DNA of 64,000 bases from Clostridia bacterium. GTDB lineage: Bacteria; Bacillota; Peptococcia; DRI-13; UBA5745. Position 1 is the stretch's first letter. Each line of letters begins with the position of its first letter. The DNA is taken from NCBI GenBank assembly GCA_018436095.1, contig JAHDMJ010000008.1, forward strand, positions 166,518-230,517. The letters run 5' to 3'. A program made the position numbers and the translations under genes. This document shows, piece by piece, positions 15,529 through 24,272 of the stretch. The notes beneath the pieces are model-generated. The model was not told the origin of the DNA. It ran no database searches and worked only from the letters and a program-made list of their open reading frames with translations.

Positions 15529-17016
15529 ATGTTTGCCATTAATAGTTATGTTCAAGCAAAGACCCTGACGGAAGCTTTGCAGTATAAGCAAGCAAATCCC
15601 AAAGCCCGCTGGATTGCCGGCGGCAGCGACCTGCTGATTCAGATCAGGGAGGGCAAGCTGGCGGTTGCCGATCTTATTGCTATCCGGGATATTCCGGAGC
15701 TTACGGGCATTACCTTGGATGGGGCGGAGAATATCCATATCGGACCTTTATCAACTTTTGGCCAGATAGCTGCCGACCCGGTCATCCAAAGCAGAATTCC
15801 CCTGCTGGGCCGGGCGGTGGATCAGGCCGGCGGCCCCCAACTGCGAAACGTAGGCACCATCGGCGGCAATATTTGCAATGGGGCTACCAGCGCCGACAGC
15901 GCTGCCAGCCTTTTTGTGCTGGAGGCCGTGCTGGTTTTAACCCGGCTGGATGAAGCCGGCCGTTTGGTCAATGAAGAAAAGGCCATCGGCGGCTTTTATC
16001 AGGGCCCCGGCCGGGTGGATATAGCTCCTGATCAAATGCTGACGGATATTTATATCCCCAAAGAGAAATACCAGAACTTTTTTGGCCATTATACGAAATA
16101 CTCCATGCGCAACGCCATGGATATCGCCACTTTAGGCTGCGCCGTTTACAGCCGCTTTAGCGATGACTTGTCAAGAATTGAAGAGGTGCGCCTGGCTTAC
16201 GGCGTAGCCGGCCCCACACCCTGCCGCTGCCCCCAGGCCGAAAAAGCCTTGATTGGGATGGAGCCGGGGGAAGAAGCCTTCCGTAAATTAGGCAGCCTGG
16301 CTTTAGAAGAAATTAATCCCCGGGATTCCTGGCGGGCTTCCCGCTCTTTCCGGCTGCAGTTGGCCGAAGAGCTGGCTTACCGCAGCGGCCTGGCTTGCTT
16401 TGAAGAAGCCCGGCTGGCCAAGGGGGCTGCCGGCGGGCAAGGCTCTGCCAGGGCGGAGACTGCCTTGAAAGAAAGTGCCGGCTTGAAAGAGGGGGCCGCT
16501 CCGGCGCAAGAAGCGGAGAAGGCCCCGGCAGGTTTCGGCGATCAGCGCCGCTGGTTTATGAGCTGTACCGTTAACGGCAGGCCTGTGGAAGTGGCCATCG
16601 ATAACCGGGAATCCCTGGCGGACATGCTGCGCAATCATCTGGGGCTGACCAGCGTCAAGAAGGGCTGTGATGTGGGAGAATGCGGCGCTTGCACTGTTTT
16701 GGTGGATGGCAAATCCATCGATTCCTGCATTTATCTGGCCCGCTGGGCCGAAGGCAAGCATATTTTGACCACCGAAGGCCTGCGGGGTGCGGAAAACGAA
16801 TTATCCATCGTCCAGCAAGCGTTTATTGATGAAGCAGCCGTACAATGCGGCTTTTGCACGCCGGGCCTGATCATGACGGCCACGGAGATCGTCGACAGCG
16901 GCCGCCGCTATAGCCGGGAGGAATTACGGCGGTTGATTTCCGGCCATCTTTGCCGCTGCACCGGCTACCAAAACATCTTAAATGCGGTGGAAAAGGTGGC
17001 AGGCATAGAGAAGTGA
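15529..17016 (+). CDS. xanthine dehydrogenase FAD subunit fused to [2Fe-2S] subunit
   Basis: 495 residues made of two normally separate proteins. Residues 1-285 are the FAD-binding subunit (XdhB-like), with AGGSDLLIQ (about 31) and LRNVGTIGGNICN (about 105). About 55 residues rich in Ala, Gly and Glu form a linker. From Met344 onwards it is the two-cluster [2Fe-2S] subunit (XdhC-like): GCDVGECGACTV plus a fourth Cys for cluster one, then QCGFCTPG and CRC for cluster two. The reading frame is continuous, and no ribosome binding site precedes the internal ATG at 16558, so the fusion looks genuine. The order FAD then Fe-S is opposite to eukaryotic xanthine oxidase. It carries electrons from XdhA to NAD or another acceptor. 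Confidence 0.9.
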   Translation: MFAINSYVQAKTLTEALQYKQANPKARWIAGGSDLLIQIREGKLAVADLIAIRDIPELTGITLDGAENIHIGPLSTFGQIAADPVIQSRIPLLGRAVDQAGGPQLRNVGTIGGNICNGATSADSAASLFVLEAVLVLTRLDEAGRLVNEEKAIGGFYQGPGRVDIAPDQMLTDIYIPKEKYQNFFGHYTKYSMRNAMDIATLGCAVYSRFSDDLSRIEEVRLAYGVAGPTPCRCPQAEKALIGMEPGEEAFRKLGSLALEEINPRDSWRASRSFRLQLAEELAYRSGLACFEEARLAKGAAGGQGSARAETALKESAGLKEGAAPAQEAEKAPAGFGDQRRWFMSCTVNGRPVEVAIDNRESLADMLRNHLGLTSVKKGCDVGECGACTVLVDGKSIDSCIYLARWAEGKHILTTEGLRGAENELSIVQQAFIDEAAVQCGFCTPGLIMTATEIVDSGRRYSREELRRLISGHLCRCTGYQNILNAVEKVAGIEK

Positions 17017-17747
17017 AAAAAACCGTTCTCATTACCGGCGCTTCCGGCGGCATCGGCCAGGCTCTGGTCCGCTGCTTTGGAGCAGCCGGCTACCAAATCG
17101 CCATACATTACCACAAAAACCGCCGGGGAGCAGAAGCTGCCCGGCAAGCCGCTGGGGCAGCAGGAGCCGTTGCTCAGTGTTATGGGGCGGATATTCGCCA
17201 TAGCCGGGAGGTGGAGGCTATGGTGGCCAAAGCAGAGGCGGAGCTGGGGGAAATTACCCATTTAATTAACAATGCCGGCTTTGGCCAGCAAAAGCTCTTT
17301 ACCGAGATCAGCGACAGCGAATGGGAAGATATGTTTGCCGTCCACGTTCACGGCGCCTTTTACTGCAGCAGGGAAGTGCTGCCTGCCATGATCCGCCGGC
17401 AAAAAGGCTCCATCATTAATATTTCCTCCATTTGGGGCCAAACCGGCGCCTCCTGTGAAGTTCATTACTCCGCCGCCAAAGCGGCTCTTGAAGGTATGAC
17501 TAAAGCCCTGGCCAAAGAGCTGGGGCCTTCGGGTATCCGGGTTAATGCCTTGGCTCCCGGCGTAATCGACACGCCAATGAATGGCTGCTTCGATAAAGAA
17601 GTGATGGCCCAGTTAGCGGAATCCACCGCCCTGGGCCGTTTAGGCCTGCCGGAGGAAGTGGCCCGGCTGGCATTATTCTTATCCGGAGAGGAAGCCTCCT
17701 ACATTACCGGCCAGATTTTTGGTATTAATGGCGGCTTTGTGATTTAG
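17013..17747 (+). CDS. short-chain dehydrogenase/reductase (FabG-like)
   Basis: 244 residues from the GTG at 17013, which overlaps the stop of the previous gene; the longer upstream reading frame is not needed because KKTVLITGASGGIG is a normal SDR N-terminus. NAD(P)-binding TGASGGIG, the NNAG structural motif, catalytic Ser in NISS, and YSAAK with Tyr and Lys are all present, followed by the PG motif. It resembles FabG-type 3-oxoacyl reductases. Translational coupling to the xanthine dehydrogenase genes suggests co-expression, but a role in purine metabolism is not evident. Confidence 0.88.
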   Translation: MKKTVLITGASGGIGQALVRCFGAAGYQIAIHYHKNRRGAEAARQAAGAAGAVAQCYGADIRHSREVEAMVAKAEAELGEITHLINNAGFGQQKLFTEISDSEWEDMFAVHVHGAFYCSREVLPAMIRRQKGSIINISSIWGQTGASCEVHYSAAKAALEGMTKALAKELGPSGIRVNALAPGVIDTPMNGCFDKEVMAQLAESTALGRLGLPEEVARLALFLSGEEASYITGQIFGINGGFVI

Positions 17748-17821
17748 CCATTGAAAAGCAGGACAAACTATCATAAAATAAAATATTATAGATTGCCGGC
17801 TGCCGGCGGAGGAGAATGAGT

Positions 17822-18397
17822 ATGGAACTATTGAAGAATAGGATTCGCGAGGAGGGCCGTGTGAAAGCCGGCAACATTCTTAAGGTGGACAGCTTTCTCA
17901 ACCATCAGATGGATATCAGCCTTTTTAACGAGATGGGCAAGGAATTCAGCCGGCTTTATGCCGGTGAAGGCGTAAACAAAATCTTGACTTTAGAGGCTTC
18001 CGGCATCGGCTTGGCTGTCATCACCGCTCAGCATTTCGGCAATTGTCCTGTAATCTTTGCCAAAAAGACGAAATCAAAAAATCTTGACGGCGATCTCTAC
18101 CTGGCCCAGGTTACTTCCTTTACCAGAGGCAATACCTTTGATATCCAGGTAGCCAAAAAGTACCTTGACGCCGGGGACAGAGTGCTGATCATTGACGACT
18201 TTCTGGCCACCGGCGCCGCTCTTTTAGGTATGGTAGATATTGTTGCCCAATCCGGAGCTCATCTGGTGGGGTGCGGTATCGTCATTGAGAAAGGGTTTCA
18301 AGAAGGCGGCTCCCTGCTGAGGGAGCAAGGGGTCCGGGTGGAATCCCTGGCTATCATTAAAGCCTTCGAAGGCGACCAGGTTATTTTTGCCGAATAG
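17822..18397 (+). CDS. xpt: xanthine phosphoribosyltransferase
   Basis: 191 residues. The N-terminus MELLKNRIREEG and the following LKVDSFLNHQMD match the Xpt family strongly. PRPP-binding motif IIDDFLATGAAL is near residue 120. It salvages xanthine with PRPP to XMP. Start 17822 was preferred to the in-frame ATG at 17816 because GGAGGAG ends only one base before the latter. Unlike many Firmicute xpt genes there is no purine riboswitch directly ahead of it here; the one in this locus is in front of guaD. Together with GuaD it allows guanine to re-enter the XMP pool. Confidence 0.93.
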   Translation: MELLKNRIREEGRVKAGNILKVDSFLNHQMDISLFNEMGKEFSRLYAGEGVNKILTLEASGIGLAVITAQHFGNCPVIFAKKTKSKNLDGDLYLAQVTSFTRGNTFDIQVAKKYLDAGDRVLIIDDFLATGAALLGMVDIVAQSGAHLVGCGIVIEKGFQEGGSLLREQGVRVESLAIIKAFEGDQVIFAE

Positions 18398-18469
18398 CGA
18401 TGAAAATAAGCGGAAGGCCTTCCAATTTGTATACTGACGCACATCTAAAAATAAGCAAGGAGGATGATC

Positions 18470-19975
18470 ATGGCTTACATTTTTCCCGAACCTTCCCGTA
18501 CCTTTGGCGAGTATTTGCTGATTCCCGGCTTTTCTTCCAAGGAGTGTATTCCCGCCAATGTCAGTCTAAAAACTCCTTTGGCCAAATATAAAAAAGGCCA
18601 AAAGCCAGAAATCCTTTTGAATGTCCCTTTAGTTTCGGCCATCATGCAATCGGTTTCCGATGATAAGATGGCTATTGCTTTAGCTAAAGAAGGGGGCGTA
18701 TCCTTTATTTTCTGCTCCCAATCCATTGAAAGCCAGACACAAATGGTGGCCAGGGTCAAAAGCTATAAAGCCGGCTTTGTACCCAGTGATTCCAATATTA
18801 CACCGGAGAGCACTTTGGAAGAAGTGCTCAAATTGAAAGCCCGAACCGGCCATTCCACTATGCCTGTTACCACAGACGGCACCCCCAACGGCCGGCTGGT
18901 AGGCTTGGTGACCAGCCGGGATTACCGGCCCAGCCGGATGGCTCCCCAGACCAAAGTAAAAACCTTCATGACCAGTTTTGAGGATTTGATTTGGGCTCCG
19001 GACACCACAACCCTCAGCGAGGCCAACGACATTATTTGGGAACATAAGCTGAATGCTCTGCCTTTGGTGGACAAAGAGCAAAGGTTAAAATACATCGTGT
19101 TCCGTAAAGATTACGACAGCCACAAGGAACATGCCAATGAGCTTTTAGACAGCCAAAAACGTTATCTGGTGGGGGCAGGCATCAATACCAGAGATTATCA
19201 GGAACGGATCCCCGCCCTGGTGGAAGCCGGCGCCAACGTGTTGTGTATAGATTCCTCCGAAGGCCATAGCCAGTGGCAGGGGGATACCTTGGCCTGGGCA
19301 CGGGATAATTACGGCGACAGCGTCAAAATCGGTGCCGGCAATGTGGTGGACCGGGAAGGCTTCCTTTATCTTGTGAAAGCCGGCGCTGATTTTATTAAAG
19401 TAGGTATTGGCGGCGGTTCTATCTGCATCACCCGGGAGCAAAAGGGCATCGGCCGGGGGCAGGCTACGGCTTTAATCGAGGTAGCTAAAGCCCGGCAGGA
19501 GTATTATGAGGAAACCGGTATTTATGTGCCGATTTGTTCCGACGGCGGCATCGTCCATGATTACCACATGACCCTGGCTTTGGCTATGGGAGCGGATTTC
19601 CTGATGCTGGGCCGTTACTTTGCCCGCTTTGACGAAAGCCCCACCAATAAAGTGCTGGTAGGCGGCAATTATATGAAAGAGTATTGGGGCGAAGGCTCCA
19701 ACCGGGCCAGAAACTGGCAGCGCTATGATATGGGCGGCGAAGATAAGCTGTCCTTTGAAGAAGGGGTAGACTCCTACGTGCCTTACGCCGGCCGTCTTAA
19801 AGACAACGTCAGCGTATCGTTAAACAAAGTGAAATCCACCATGTGCAATTGCGGCGTTTTGACCATCCCTGATTTGCAGGAAAATGCCCGCCTCACTTTG
19901 GTTTCCTCCACCAGCATCGTGGAAGGCAGCCATCACGATGTGGTACTGAAAGAAAGCAAGCAATCCAATTTTTAG
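18470..19975 (+). CDS. guaB: IMP dehydrogenase, Tritrichomonas-like clade
   Basis: 501 residues. A TIM barrel is interrupted by a CBS pair (about 95-215). Catalytic Cys lies in [15 protein letters not shown], and the flap carries the ARNWQRYD dyad (Arg and Tyr). It oxidises IMP to XMP with NAD. The segments [39 protein letters not shown] and KSTMCNCG match, from memory, the Tritrichomonas foetus IMPDH far better than standard bacterial GuaB (which has SICTTR). Start 18470 was chosen because AAGGAGG touches the alternative ATG at 18464. It ends the purine locus. Confidence 0.92.
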   Translation: MAYIFPEPSRTFGEYLLIPGFSSKECIPANVSLKTPLAKYKKGQKPEILLNVPLVSAIMQSVSDDKMAIALAKEGGVSFIFCSQSIESQTQMVARVKSYKAGFVPSDSNITPESTLEEVLKLKARTGHSTMPVTTDGTPNGRLVGLVTSRDYRPSRMAPQTKVKTFMTSFEDLIWAPDTTTLSEANDIIWEHKLNALPLVDKEQRLKYIVFRKDYDSHKEHANELLDSQKRYLVGAGINTRDYQERIPALVEAGANVLCIDSSEGHSQWQGDTLAWARDNYGDSVKIGAGNVVDREGFLYLVKAGADFIKVGIGGGSICITREQKGIGRGQATALIEVAKARQEYYEETGIYVPICSDGGIVHDYHMTLALAMGADFLMLGRYFARFDESPTNKVLVGGNYMKEYWGEGSNRARNWQRYDMGGEDKLSFEEGVDSYVPYAGRLKDNVSVSLNKVKSTMCNCGVLTIPDLQENARLTLVSSTSIVEGSHHDVVLKESKQSNF

Positions 19976-20020
19976 CCGAAGGGGGCTTGTATTCCGCCCT
20001 GAATCAGTGTAAAATATAAT

Positions 20021-20049
20021 TGATAATAATTATTAATTACTAATTATTA
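20021..20049 (+). promoter_or_regulatory. Fur/PerR-like operator ahead of desulfoferrodoxin
   Basis: TGATAATAATTATTA at 20021-20035 is a 7-1-7 inverted repeat matching the Fur-family box TGATAAT-N-ATTATCA at 14 of 15 positions. The right half TAATTATTA recurs at 20041-20049. A TATAAT (20015-20020) sits directly before it, so a bound repressor would cover the transcription start; the -35 element is poor. Repression by a peroxide- or iron-sensing Fur-family protein would suit the oxygen-defence gene that follows. Confidence 0.6.
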
Positions 20050-20083
20050 CTAGTAAGAGGACAGAAAAGGGGGTTTTTTTGTT

Positions 20084-20467
20084 ATGGTTAAACAGCAGAA
20101 CTTTTTCATTTGCGAAATTTGCGGCAATCTGGTGGGAATGATTGATAATACCGGTATTCCTATGGTATGCTGCGGTAAGCACATGACGGAGCTGAAAGCC
20201 AATACTACCGATGCCTCTCAGGAAAAACACGTTCCTGTAGTTGAGGTAGACGGCGACAAAGTCAAGGTTAAAGTCGGCTCCGCTCCTCATCCTATGACTG
20301 AGCAGCATTTGATTACCTGGATTTATTTACAGACGGAAAAAGGCGGCCAAAGAAAGAACCTGAAAGCCGGCGACGAGCCGGAAGCCCTTTTCTCTGTTAT
20401 CGAAGACAAGGCTGTGGCAGCTTTTGCTTACTGCAACCTGCATAGTCTATGGAAGACAGATATCTAA
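20084..20467 (+). CDS. dfx: desulfoferrodoxin (superoxide reductase, 2Fe type)
   Basis: 127 residues. The N-terminal desulforedoxin-like Fe site is Cys10, Cys13, Cys29 and Cys30 (CEICG ... CCGK). The second, catalytic Fe(His)4Cys centre is built from His49 (EKHVPV), the His of APHPM, the His of TEQH, and Cys plus His in YCNLHSLWK near the end. It reduces superoxide to peroxide without making oxygen, a hallmark of anaerobes. The gene stands alone between its own AT-rich promoter region with a Fur-like box and a strong terminator. Confidence 0.95.
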   Translation: MVKQQNFFICEICGNLVGMIDNTGIPMVCCGKHMTELKANTTDASQEKHVPVVEVDGDKVKVKVGSAPHPMTEQHLITWIYLQTEKGGQRKNLKAGDEPEALFSVIEDKAVAAFAYCNLHSLWKTDI

Positions 20468-20502
20468 ATCCCAGCAATTGAAAAAAGTATTTTAATAAAA
20501 AG

Positions 20503-20544
20503 ACGGATAGGCCGCGGACTGCGGTGACTATCCGTTCTTTTTTT
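20503..20544 (+). terminator. rho-independent terminator after desulfoferrodoxin
   Basis: ACGGATAG (20503-20510) pairs with CTATCCGT (20528-20535), with an inner CCGC/GCGG pairing in the loop, followed by a T-rich tract. Confidence 0.9.
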
Positions 20545-20584
20545 GTGGTATACTTTTCTTAAAGGCAGGGAAGGAGGGGCTTGG

Positions 20585-21886
20585 GTGTCTCAATGGATGA
20601 AGCTGGACAATATCGGCATAGTCTATCCGGCGGTAGCCGGGGAAAACAATTCTGCCGTCTACCGGTTTTCTTTAATCTTTACCGAAAGGCTGGAAGCCGG
20701 TTTTTTGCAGCAGGCCCTGGATATAAGCCTGCCCCGTTATCCCATGCTGCAGCAAAAGCTGCGAAAAGGCCTGTTTTGGCGCTATCTGGAAAAGGATGAA
20801 CGCCGTTTTCTGGTGGAAAAAGACCAATACTATCCTTGCCGTTCCATGACCAAAGGGCCGGAAGCCGAGCCCTTAGTCAGAGTTCTTTACTATGAGCGGC
20901 GCCTGTCGGTGGAGATTTTTCATGGTCTTACCGACGGTACGGGGGCCGTGGAATTTATGAAAACTTTAGCTTTTGTTTATTTGCAATTGAAGGGCTATGC
21001 AGTGGAGGCAGAGGATTTGGTACGTCTGCCCCAGGAAGCTTTTTCTCAAGAGGAAGGGGAAGACAGCTTTCACCGTTATTATGCAGAGCTGGTTGAAGAA
21101 AAAAAGGAAGAACCCCTTGAAGACGTTATAGAGAGAAATCGCAAGGCCTACCAGATAGAAGGAGAATATTTTGAGCCTTACGGCAATCAAGTGGTCCATG
21201 GTATAATCTCCGTAGCCGCCCTGAAGGAAATTGCCGCCCGCCAAGGGGCCAGCATCAACGAATATCTTTTGGCTCTGGTTATTTACATGATTTATAAGCG
21301 CAGCGCCCTGGAACCGGGAGATAAGCGGCCTATCCGGGTTTCTGTACCGGTTAATTTGCGCCAGTTTTTTCCCAGCCGCACCCTGCGCAATTTTTTTGCC
21401 GTCACTTACATTGACATTCCCTGCAATCGGGAGCAAAGCCTGGAAAGAATTGTCGAGGAAGTTAAAGCCCAAATGCAGGTCAATATCCGGCGGCCCCGCT
21501 TGCTGCGCTATATCGTAGGCCATCAGCGGCTGGAAAAGATTATGATCGCCCGCTTTTTGCCTTTGCTTCTAAAAGATGGCATTGTCCGAAGCTTGTTTTT
21601 GTATTATAATGATAAATTGAGAACGTGTACTGTTTCTAATATGGGGCTTTTGCGGCTGCCCAAGTCCATGGAGCCTTATGTGGAAAGCGGTGAGCTGGTT
21701 TTTTATCCGACTGCCAGCAATCCTGTTAATTGCGGTATTTTGGCAGTAAAAGACAGATTGACCATTACTTTTGCCCGTTCCATTAAGGATGGCTTGATTG
21801 TGCAGCAATTTTTTCGCCATTTAAGTCAAAATCTGGGGTTAGAAGTTGCGGTTTATGGCAACGAATGGAGGGATATTTATCGCTAG
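20585..21886 (+). CDS. condensation/alcohol acyltransferase-like protein
   Basis: 433 residues from the GTG at 20585, 5 bases after AAGGAGGGG; an in-frame upstream extension has no ribosome binding site. The motif HGLTDG (about 120) is the HxxxDG active site shared by condensation domains, chloramphenicol acetyltransferase and alcohol O-acetyltransferases. A Leu-Arg-Asn-Phe-Phe segment near residue 265 recalls the DFGWG-side channel of the fold. No carrier-protein or peptide synthetase gene is near. The downstream gene encodes a zinc-ribbon membrane protein and overlaps it, so the two likely work together, perhaps in modifying a lipid or surface molecule. Substrate unknown. Confidence 0.75.
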   Translation: MSQWMKLDNIGIVYPAVAGENNSAVYRFSLIFTERLEAGFLQQALDISLPRYPMLQQKLRKGLFWRYLEKDERRFLVEKDQYYPCRSMTKGPEAEPLVRVLYYERRLSVEIFHGLTDGTGAVEFMKTLAFVYLQLKGYAVEAEDLVRLPQEAFSQEEGEDSFHRYYAELVEEKKEEPLEDVIERNRKAYQIEGEYFEPYGNQVVHGIISVAALKEIAARQGASINEYLLALVIYMIYKRSALEPGDKRPIRVSVPVNLRQFFPSRTLRNFFAVTYIDIPCNREQSLERIVEEVKAQMQVNIRRPRLLRYIVGHQRLEKIMIARFLPLLLKDGIVRSLFLYYNDKLRTCTVSNMGLLRLPKSMEPYVESGELVFYPTASNPVNCGILAVKDRLTITFARSIKDGLIVQQFFRHLSQNLGLEVAVYGNEWRDIYR

Positions 21887-22562
21887 TTGTAAAATGTGTC
21901 AGGTGAAGCTGCCTGATCACCCTGTTGCCTGCCCCTTATGTGGTGGTCGCATCCATTACGGGAAGGAAGAGGAGACGAAAGTCAAGCTTTATCCCAATTA
22001 TCAGAAAAAAAGTGATTTGCTAAATAGTTTTCATTTTTTTATACGCCGGATTTTTCCGATTTTGCTGATTGGCGTCTTTTTGGTGCCTACGCTGCTGACC
22101 ATCATTACCGGCGAAGGAGATCTCTGGCTGAATGGGGAGACCCTGGGCATCGGCTTTGCCTGGGTATTTATTCGTTACACCTGGCTGTCCAGGCTTCATT
22201 TAGGCAAGAAGTTTTTAATCCAGTTGACCAACATCAGTCTTTTGCTGTATTTGATCGATAATCTGACGGGGAACCAGGGCTGGGCCTTAGATTACGTTAT
22301 CCCCTTGCTTTTAATGCTGTCTTCCCTGTCCCTGCTGACTTTAGTTTACCGGCAGCGCCGGTTATGGAGCGATTATACGGCTTACGTTTTAACCTTATTG
22401 TTCCTGGGCTTCCTGCCCTGCGGTCTTTATGTGCTGAGCTTTACCAGCCGCTTGTGGCCTTCTTTATTGTCGGCTTTAGTCAATCTGGCGGCTTTAATCA
22501 TGATTTATCTTTTCTTGGACAAAGGCTTTCGCAGCCAGCTTAACCGCCGGCTGCACTTCTAG
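21855..22562 (+). CDS. membrane protein with N-terminal zinc ribbon (DUF6320-like)
   Basis: 235 residues. Two CxxC pairs (CKMC and CPLC, about 13-31) form a zinc ribbon. About six hydrophobic helices follow (about 60-225). It overlaps the acyltransferase-like gene by 32 bases. The start is uncertain: ATG at 21855 is used, but there is no good ribosome binding site before it, while a GGAGGG lies inside at 21867, so translation may depend on the upstream gene. I believe this pair recurs in Clostridia, with the membrane partner classed as a domain of unknown function. Confidence 0.65.
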   Translation: MATNGGIFIASCKMCQVKLPDHPVACPLCGGRIHYGKEEETKVKLYPNYQKKSDLLNSFHFFIRRIFPILLIGVFLVPTLLTIITGEGDLWLNGETLGIGFAWVFIRYTWLSRLHLGKKFLIQLTNISLLLYLIDNLTGNQGWALDYVIPLLLMLSSLSLLTLVYRQRRLWSDYTAYVLTLLFLGFLPCGLYVLSFTSRLWPSLLSALVNLAALIMIYLFLDKGFRSQLNRRLHF

Positions 22563-22659
22563 TGTAGTGACGACAACAACGCCGAGGAAAATTCACACTA
22601 GTGATTTGCCGAAGGATGAGCGGGACACTGCACTAATATAGCGAAAAGGAGACGAGAGA

Positions 22660-23901
22660 ATGAAATACGTGATCGTAATCGGTGATGGTATGGCGGATAA
22701 TCCTGTTCCTGAGCTTGGGGGCAAAACCCCTCTGGAATATAGCAATATTCCGGTAATGGACAGACTGGCCCAAAAAGGCGAATTGGGCAGTGTCAGGACG
22801 GTGCCGGAAGGGCTGGCCCCCGGCAGCGATACCGCCATATTAAGCATTTTTGGTTATGATCCCAGAAAATATTATTCCGGCCGTTCTCCTCTGGAAGCGG
22901 CAGGCTCCGGCGTAGCTTTGTCCGATGGCGACGTATCTTACCGCTGCAATATGGTAGCTTTAGAAGACGGCCATATGCCCTACCGGGAAAAAAAGATCCT
23001 CTCCCATAGCGGCGGCTCCATCGAGGGGGAAAGCGCCATCGCTTTAATGAAAGACCTGCTGGCGGACCGGCGTTTTCAGGAGTCCGCTGCCAAAAACCAA
23101 ATGAGCTTTCATTTGAATCCTTCCTTCCGCCATATCGCCCTGCAAAAAGGCGTAGATATCCGGGGCCTTGTGGCCACTCCGCCCCATGACCATTTAGGTG
23201 AAGTCATCGGCGGTTATTTGCCTCAGGGCTGTGCCATGGCGGCAGGCTTGACGGAGATGATGGAGCTGGCCAATGAGATATTGGATCACCACCCTATCAA
23301 TGAAGCGAGAAGGGCCGAGGGCAAGCTGCCGGCCAACGGTATTTGGTTTTGGGCGGAGGGTACGGCCATTGCTTTGCCCGGCTTCCAGGCCAGGCACCAT
23401 AAAACCGGCTTTGTCATGAGTGCCGTACCTTTGGTTTGGGGCATCGGTGCTTTGGCCGGCTTGAAATATGCCACGGTGCCCGGCGCTACCGGCGAGCTGG
23501 ATACGGATTATGAGGGCAAGACCGATGCGGTGCTGGAGGGCCTGGAGTCAGGGGCGGATTTTGCCGTGCTGCATATTGAGGCTCCCGACGAATGCACCCA
23601 TAACGGCGACACCGAGGGCAAAATCCAAGCCATCGAATGGCTGGACAGCCGCTGCATTGCCAGGCTGACCGAGGGGCTGGATAAGCAGGGCCAGGATTAC
23701 CGGCTGCTGATCCTCAGCGACCACAAGACCTTAACCTCTACCAGAGGCCATGACGGCGAACCCGTGCCCTATATCCTTTACGACAGCAGAAAAGCTGCCG
23801 GTGGTAGCGGCGGCTTGGCTTATACGGAGGCCGAGGGAGAAAAAGGACCCTTCCTGCCGGAAGGCCACGAGCTCATTGAAAGATTATTTGAAACAAAATA
23901 G
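22660..23901 (+). CDS. apgM: 2,3-bisphosphoglycerate-independent phosphoglycerate mutase, archaeal type
   Basis: 413 residues. MKYVIVIGDGMADNP gives the metal-binding Asp of the alkaline-phosphatase superfamily. GLAPGSDTAILSIFGYDP carries the nucleophilic Ser of ApgM, and LLILSDHKT and STRGHDGEPVP the C-terminal metal ligands. The length and the SDTAILS motif distinguish it from the longer GpmI. It interconverts 3- and 2-phosphoglycerate; the family also includes phosphonopyruvate-related and ThrH-bypass homoserine kinases, which cannot be fully excluded. AAAGGAGA is upstream and a bidirectional terminator follows. Confidence 0.88.
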   Translation: MKYVIVIGDGMADNPVPELGGKTPLEYSNIPVMDRLAQKGELGSVRTVPEGLAPGSDTAILSIFGYDPRKYYSGRSPLEAAGSGVALSDGDVSYRCNMVALEDGHMPYREKKILSHSGGSIEGESAIALMKDLLADRRFQESAAKNQMSFHLNPSFRHIALQKGVDIRGLVATPPHDHLGEVIGGYLPQGCAMAAGLTEMMELANEILDHHPINEARRAEGKLPANGIWFWAEGTAIALPGFQARHHKTGFVMSAVPLVWGIGALAGLKYATVPGATGELDTDYEGKTDAVLEGLESGADFAVLHIEAPDECTHNGDTEGKIQAIEWLDSRCIARLTEGLDKQGQDYRLLILSDHKTLTSTRGHDGEPVPYILYDSRKAAGGSGGLAYTEAEGEKGPFLPEGHELIERLFETK

Positions 23902-23906
23902 ATACA

Positions 23907-23939
23907 AGAAAAAAGCCGCCAATGACGGCTTTTTTCTTG
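23907..23939. terminator. bidirectional terminator between apgM and the toxin gene
   Basis: AAAAGCCG (23911-23918) and CGGCTTTT (23926-23933) form the stem, with A-rich sequence before and T-rich sequence after. It can stop transcription from both the apgM side and the convergent toxin-antitoxin operon. Confidence 0.88.
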
Positions 23940-23951
23940 CAGAATATGAAC

Positions 23952-24272
23952 TTATAGTAGGCTTCTGTATTCCCGGGCGCCATACAGCACCCGCATAATA
24001 ATGACTCGTTTTTGCACCTGATTGATCAAGTGGAACACCAGATAATTTTGAACCACCAGCTTGCGGTAACCTTTGGAAGCCAAGTAAGGATCTGAAACTT
24101 CGGAGCCGGTGAAGGGAAACTCTTTCAGACGGTTGATGGCTTCTTCTATTTCATCCAGCAAGTTCAATGCTGCCTGAGGACTTAAGAGCACGGTGCTGAC
24201 GTAGGTATCAATATTGTCCAAGTCCTCATAGGCTAGCGGCGTATAGCGGATATGCCAAGGCTCATTTTCCAT
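23952..24272 (-). CDS. RelE/ParE-family toxin
   Basis: 106 residues with the RelE/ParE layout: an N-terminal strand (WHIRYTPLAYEDL), two helices (NIDTYVS ... LNLLDEIEEAINRLKEFP), then strands with GYRKLVVQNYLVFH and a C-terminal VLYGAREY. Arg and Tyr at the end fit the RNase-type active face, but RelE versus ParE (gyrase) action cannot be told. The start overlaps the antitoxin gene by 11 bases, the usual translational coupling of such modules. Confidence 0.88.
   Translation of the reverse strand: MENEPWHIRYTPLAYEDLDNIDTYVSTVLLSPQAALNLLDEIEEAINRLKEFPFTGSEVSDPYLASKGYRKLVVQNYLVFHLINQVQKRVIIMRVLYGAREYRSLL

Noticed and set aside
16558..17016. Separate [2Fe-2S] subunit gene starting at the internal ATG
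   Set aside because: No ribosome binding site before 16558 and the frame runs unbroken from the FAD domain, so a fusion is the simpler reading.
17748..17821. Purine riboswitch before xpt
   Set aside because: The 74-base gap is too short and lacks GTTTCTAC-type aptamer sequence.
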